This document shows positions 30,000 through 32,640 of a DNA stretch of 32,640 bases, piece after piece. Numbering within the stretch: the stretch's first letter is position 1; each line of letters opens with the position of its first letter. This DNA is from Chloroflexota bacterium (GTDB lineage: Bacteria > Chloroflexota > Dehalococcoidia > Lucifugimonadales > UBA3495). The notes under the pieces were generated by a model. It had not been told where the DNA came from, did no database searches, and saw only the letters and a list, made by a program, of their open reading frames with translations. The DNA is taken from the NCBI GenBank assembly GCA_022562475.1, contig JADFPD010000016.1, forward strand, positions 1 to 32,640, read 5' to 3'. Both the position numbers and the translations under genes were made by a program.

Positions 30000-32640
30000 A
30001 TGAACGACCAGCGAAAAACCAAGAAGCAGCTATTGGAAGACTTGGCGCTAGAACGAGAGCGTTCAAATGCGCTTCAGGAAGTTTCCAAACGGGTGGCTGC
30101 CGCCCACGACACTGACGAAGTGCTGGACCTGATCGTGAACGAAGCCACGAGGCTTCTTGGTGCAACCGGCGCGTTTATGCGGTTGTTGGAAGGCGATGTG
30201 TTGGTGCCCAGTGCCGCGACGGATTCCGTGCCCGTTTTTTCCGCCCGGGACGGAGCGGCGGCGGCTCTGCTACGTGTTGGGGAAGGAACGAGCGCGACGG
30301 GGCATGTGATGGCCACCAAGGAGCCACTGGTAATCACCGATCTAGTGGAAGATTCTCAGGTTCATCCAAGCGGCCGTCTCACCTTTGAAGAGTTGGGATT
30401 CCATGGGTCGGCCTTTGTACCTCTATTAGCCAGCGGCCGGTCCGTTGGTGTGCTAACGGTCGTGGACACGCGCATCCGCCGCTTCACAGAGGATGAAGTC
30501 TCACTGTTGGCTGCCTTCGCCGACCAGGCGTCGCTTGCCCTAGAGAAGGCCCGGCTGTTGAACGAGGCGGAGCGGGAGAAGGAACGCGCTGAGACGGAGA
30601 GGGAACGCTCCGATGCCCTCTACCGAGTTTCCAATCTCCTGGCAGGAGCCCACGAGACGGACGAAGTTCTGGACCTGATCGTGAACGAGGCCGCCCGGCT
30701 TGTTGGCGCGACTGCCGCCTGGATCCGCTTGTTGGAAGGCGATTCATTGGTGCTAGCCGGGGCCGCGACGAAGTCTGTAGCCGGATTTCTGGCTGAGGAT
30801 GCCGAATCTAGGCCGGCCGTTTCAGTCGAAGAACAGGCAACCGTAATGGCTCAAGCTGTAGTCACCAAAAGACCCATTGTCGTAGAGGACGCCGCTGAGG
30901 ACCTATCGATTGAAGAAGTCCGTCTCAGGGCAAAAAAATACGGGTTCCACGGGTTCGCCGTGGTTCCTCTAATGGCCAATGACCGATCGATCGGCGTACT
31001 CAATGTGATGGACAAGCGCGTACGCCGCTTCACCGACGATGAAGTTTCCCTCCTCTCAGCCTTCGCCGACCAGGCGTCGCTGGCCTTGGAGAAAGCCCGA
31101 CTCTTGCACGAGGCTGAGCGGGAGAAAGAACGCTCCGACGCCCTCTACCGGGTCTCCAACTTACTTGCCGGCGCACACGACACGGGTGAAGTGCTGGACG
31201 TGATCGTGAACGAAGCGGCAAGACTTCTCAGTCTGCCCATCGCCTATATCCGCCTGGTAGCAGGAAAGGATTTGGTGGCCAGCGCCGCCACGACGGCAGC
31301 GGTTGACCTTCTAGCCGACCTCGGCTCGTCTACCGTGATTGGAGAGGGCACAACCCCGGCGGGACACGTCATGGCCACAAAAAAGGCCTTTGTCGTTGAG
31401 GAAATATCACAGGCGGAGTTTTTAACACCAGAACTGCGTTCCATAATGGAAAAACACGGTCTCCGAGGAGGTGCAATAGTACCCCTGGTAGCCAATGACC
31501 AATCTCTGGGGGTCCTAGTTCTGGCCGATACACGACCTCGCCGCTTCACCGAAGACGAAGTGTCTCTGCTCACTGCGTTCGCGGACCAGGCATCCCTAGC
31601 CCTGGAAAAGGCCCGGCTCCTGAACGAAGCGGAGGCCCGAGAACGGCAGGCCACCCAACTCTATGAGGTAACCACCCAACTGGCCTCCAGCCAGGATATG
31701 GACAGCGTACTGGACCTGATTGCTGCCAGGGCGGTGGATTTACTGGGGTGCGAGGCTACGGCGATCTTCGAGTACGACCCGGTTAGAGACGGCCTGGCGA
31801 TCGTCAGGACCTATAATTTCCCATTGGAGTTTGAGCAATCGATTTTCCTCAAACCGGGAGAGTCTACATCGGGTTTGGCGTTCCAGCAGCGCAAGCCCGT
31901 GTGGACTAGGGACCGTTTATCGTCTCAGGCTTTTACCCAAGCCATTGGCGAAACCATCGTGCGAAACTCAGGAGTCGGCGGCACTGCATCGGTGCCTATA
32001 ATAATTCGGGGCCAACCCTATGGCGTCCTCAACATATCATTCTTCGAAATCCATGACTTTACCGATGGCGAAATCCAACTCCTTCAAACTTTGGCCGACA
32101 GTGCCGCCGTGGCTATCGGCAACGCCCGGTTCATCAGGGAAACCCAGCAAGCACGTGACGAGGCCACCCAGTTATACGAGATTACGGAGCAGCTAGCCTC
32201 CGCCACTGACATGGATAGTGTCTTGGACCTTATCACCACCAAAGCGACCGAGATGCTGGGTAGTCTAGGCTCTTCAATCCTGAAGTTTGACGAGACCAAC
32301 GATTCGCTGTTGCTTGCAAGAACCTATAACGTAGCACCAGTCCTTCAAGATCGGTATTCGGTCAAACCTGGAAAGGGCGTCTCGGGGGTTGCATTTCTAG
32401 AAAGACGCCCTGTTTGGAGCAGTGATATCACCTCCGACCAGAGCTTGATCCGAACCGAAGGAGACGCAAGCCGTGCTCTCAGCGAGGCGGGTCTCAAAGC
32501 AGTGCTGGCAGTGCCAATCGTCGTGCGGGATGAGGCTTACGGCGTTTTGAACGTCATTTATCAAGAAACGCGCGACTTCACCGATGCTGAGATTCAATTG
32601 CTATCAACCTTGGCCGACAGCGCCGCCGTGGCCATCGGAA
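30000..32640 (+). CDS. Multi-GAF-domain signalling protein (partial, runs off the window)
   Basis: ATG at 30000 opens an uninterrupted frame of 880 codons to the window edge; the C-terminus is missing. A short basic/coiled N-terminus is followed by five GAF domains at about residues 30-185, 215-368, 385-540, 555-710 and 728-880. Each ends in the pattern RRFTEDEVSLL..FADQASLALEKARLL or FTDGEIQLLQTLADSAAVAIGNA. Repeats 1-3 are close to each other in protein and DNA, and repeats 4-5 form a second type. Coiled linkers (AEREKERAETERERSDALYRVS) join them. GAF domains bind cyclic nucleotides, haem, bilins or other small ligands; no Cys bilin site is obvious. A histidine kinase, cyclase or phosphatase output is expected beyond the edge but is not seen. 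Confidence 0.92.
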   Translation, partial: MNDQRKTKKQLLEDLALERERSNALQEVSKRVAAAHDTDEVLDLIVNEATRLLGATGAFMRLLEGDVLVPSAATDSVPVFSARDGAAAALLRVGEGTSATGHVMATKEPLVITDLVEDSQVHPSGRLTFEELGFHGSAFVPLLASGRSVGVLTVVDTRIRRFTEDEVSLLAAFADQASLALEKARLLNEAEREKERAETERERSDALYRVSNLLAGAHETDEVLDLIVNEAARLVGATAAWIRLLEGDSLVLAGAATKSVAGFLAEDAESRPAVSVEEQATVMAQAVVTKRPIVVEDAAEDLSIEEVRLRAKKYGFHGFAVVPLMANDRSIGVLNVMDKRVRRFTDDEVSLLSAFADQASLALEKARLLHEAEREKERSDALYRVSNLLAGAHDTGEVLDVIVNEAARLLSLPIAYIRLVAGKDLVASAATTAAVDLLADLGSSTVIGEGTTPAGHVMATKKAFVVEEISQAEFLTPELRSIMEKHGLRGGAIVPLVANDQSLGVLVLADTRPRRFTEDEVSLLTAFADQASLALEKARLLNEAEARERQATQLYEVTTQLASSQDMDSVLDLIAARAVDLLGCEATAIFEYDPVRDGLAIVRTYNFPLEFEQSIFLKPGESTSGLAFQQRKPVWTRDRLSSQAFTQAIGETIVRNSGVGGTASVPIIIRGQPYGVLNISFFEIHDFTDGEIQLLQTLADSAAVAIGNARFIRETQQARDEATQLYEITEQLASATDMDSVLDLITTKATEMLGSLGSSILKFDETNDSLLLARTYNVAPVLQDRYSVKPGKGVSGVAFLERRPVWSSDITSDQSLIRTEGDASRALSEAGLKAVLAVPIVVRDEAYGVLNVIYQETRDFTDAEIQLLSTLADSAAVAIG

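Noticed and set aside
1-32640. Genetic code change (TGA read as Trp or Gly throughout)
   Set aside because: TGA terminates several genes at the expected family length (for example at 3093, 8467, 12464 and 19633), and Trp is encoded by TGG throughout.

Overview
The window looks like chromosome from a GC-rich, Shine-Dalgarno-using bacterium with a heavy oxidoreductase load. It holds four luciferase-like flavin/F420 monooxygenases, a GMC oxidoreductase, an epoxide hydrolase, three carboxymuconolactone-decarboxylase/AhpD-fold (CMD) proteins, a PQQ-type sugar dehydrogenase lipoprotein, and several large sensor kinases. This combination resembles Chloroflexota of the Dehalococcoidia/SAR202 type. 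That placement is an inference from gene content only, because no rRNA or other phylogenetic marker is present.

Layout. 1-3.5 kb: an NHL-propeller lipoprotein, a membrane histidine kinase, an antisense remnant of a response regulator, and a 54-residue membrane protein. 3.6-5.6 kb: two AhpD-like genes flank a PPOX-family flavoprotein. Each AhpD-like gene is interrupted by an in-frame TGA at exactly the position of the second Cys of the CxxC active site (CxxU). Each TGA is followed by a bacterial-SECIS-like hairpin. This is the main discovery of the window: two selenoproteins that ordinary gene calling splits or truncates. 5.7-8.2 kb: a GMC oxidoreductase plus a luciferase-like oxidoreductase operon, then a REP/MITE-like inverted repeat. 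8.5-10.6 kb: a PQQ sugar dehydrogenase and a methyltransferase, divergent. 10.6-14.5 kb: a minus-strand run of SRAP peptidase, MFS carrier, CMD protein and epoxide hydrolase. 14.9-16.8 kb: a large HAMP histidine kinase. 16.9-18.9 kb: two more luciferase-like genes. 19.0-21.4 kb: a plus-strand run of NUDIX hydrolase, membrane-anchored unknown, ketopantoate reductase and ABM monooxygenase, closed by a bidirectional terminator. 21.4-23.5 kb: a zinc ribbon, a cupin and an NtaA/SnaA-type monooxygenase. 23.5-26.0 kb: a histidine kinase and its receiver-only regulator. 26.2-28.0 kb: dodecin with a near-consensus promoter, a two-domain cupredoxin-like lipoprotein, a zinc ribbon and a small membrane protein. 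28.05-28.7 kb: decayed gene fragments including a TPR tail. 28.7-29.6 kb: an endonuclease/exonuclease/phosphatase-fold enzyme. 30.0 kb to the end: a multi-GAF sensor with at least five GAF domains, running off the window.

Functional reading. The metabolic genes suggest oxidative catabolism of scattered organic substrates with peroxide/thiol defence around it. The signalling genes (three kinases, one intact receiver, one multi-GAF sensor) show paralogous kinase/regulator cassettes at different stages of decay. TGA is a genuine stop for many neighbours (for example the genes ending at 3093, 8467, 12464 and 19633), so the two internal TGA codons are not explained by a changed genetic code. No tRNA, rRNA, CRISPR array, transposase or Sec-insertion gene (selA, selB, selC, selD) was seen.
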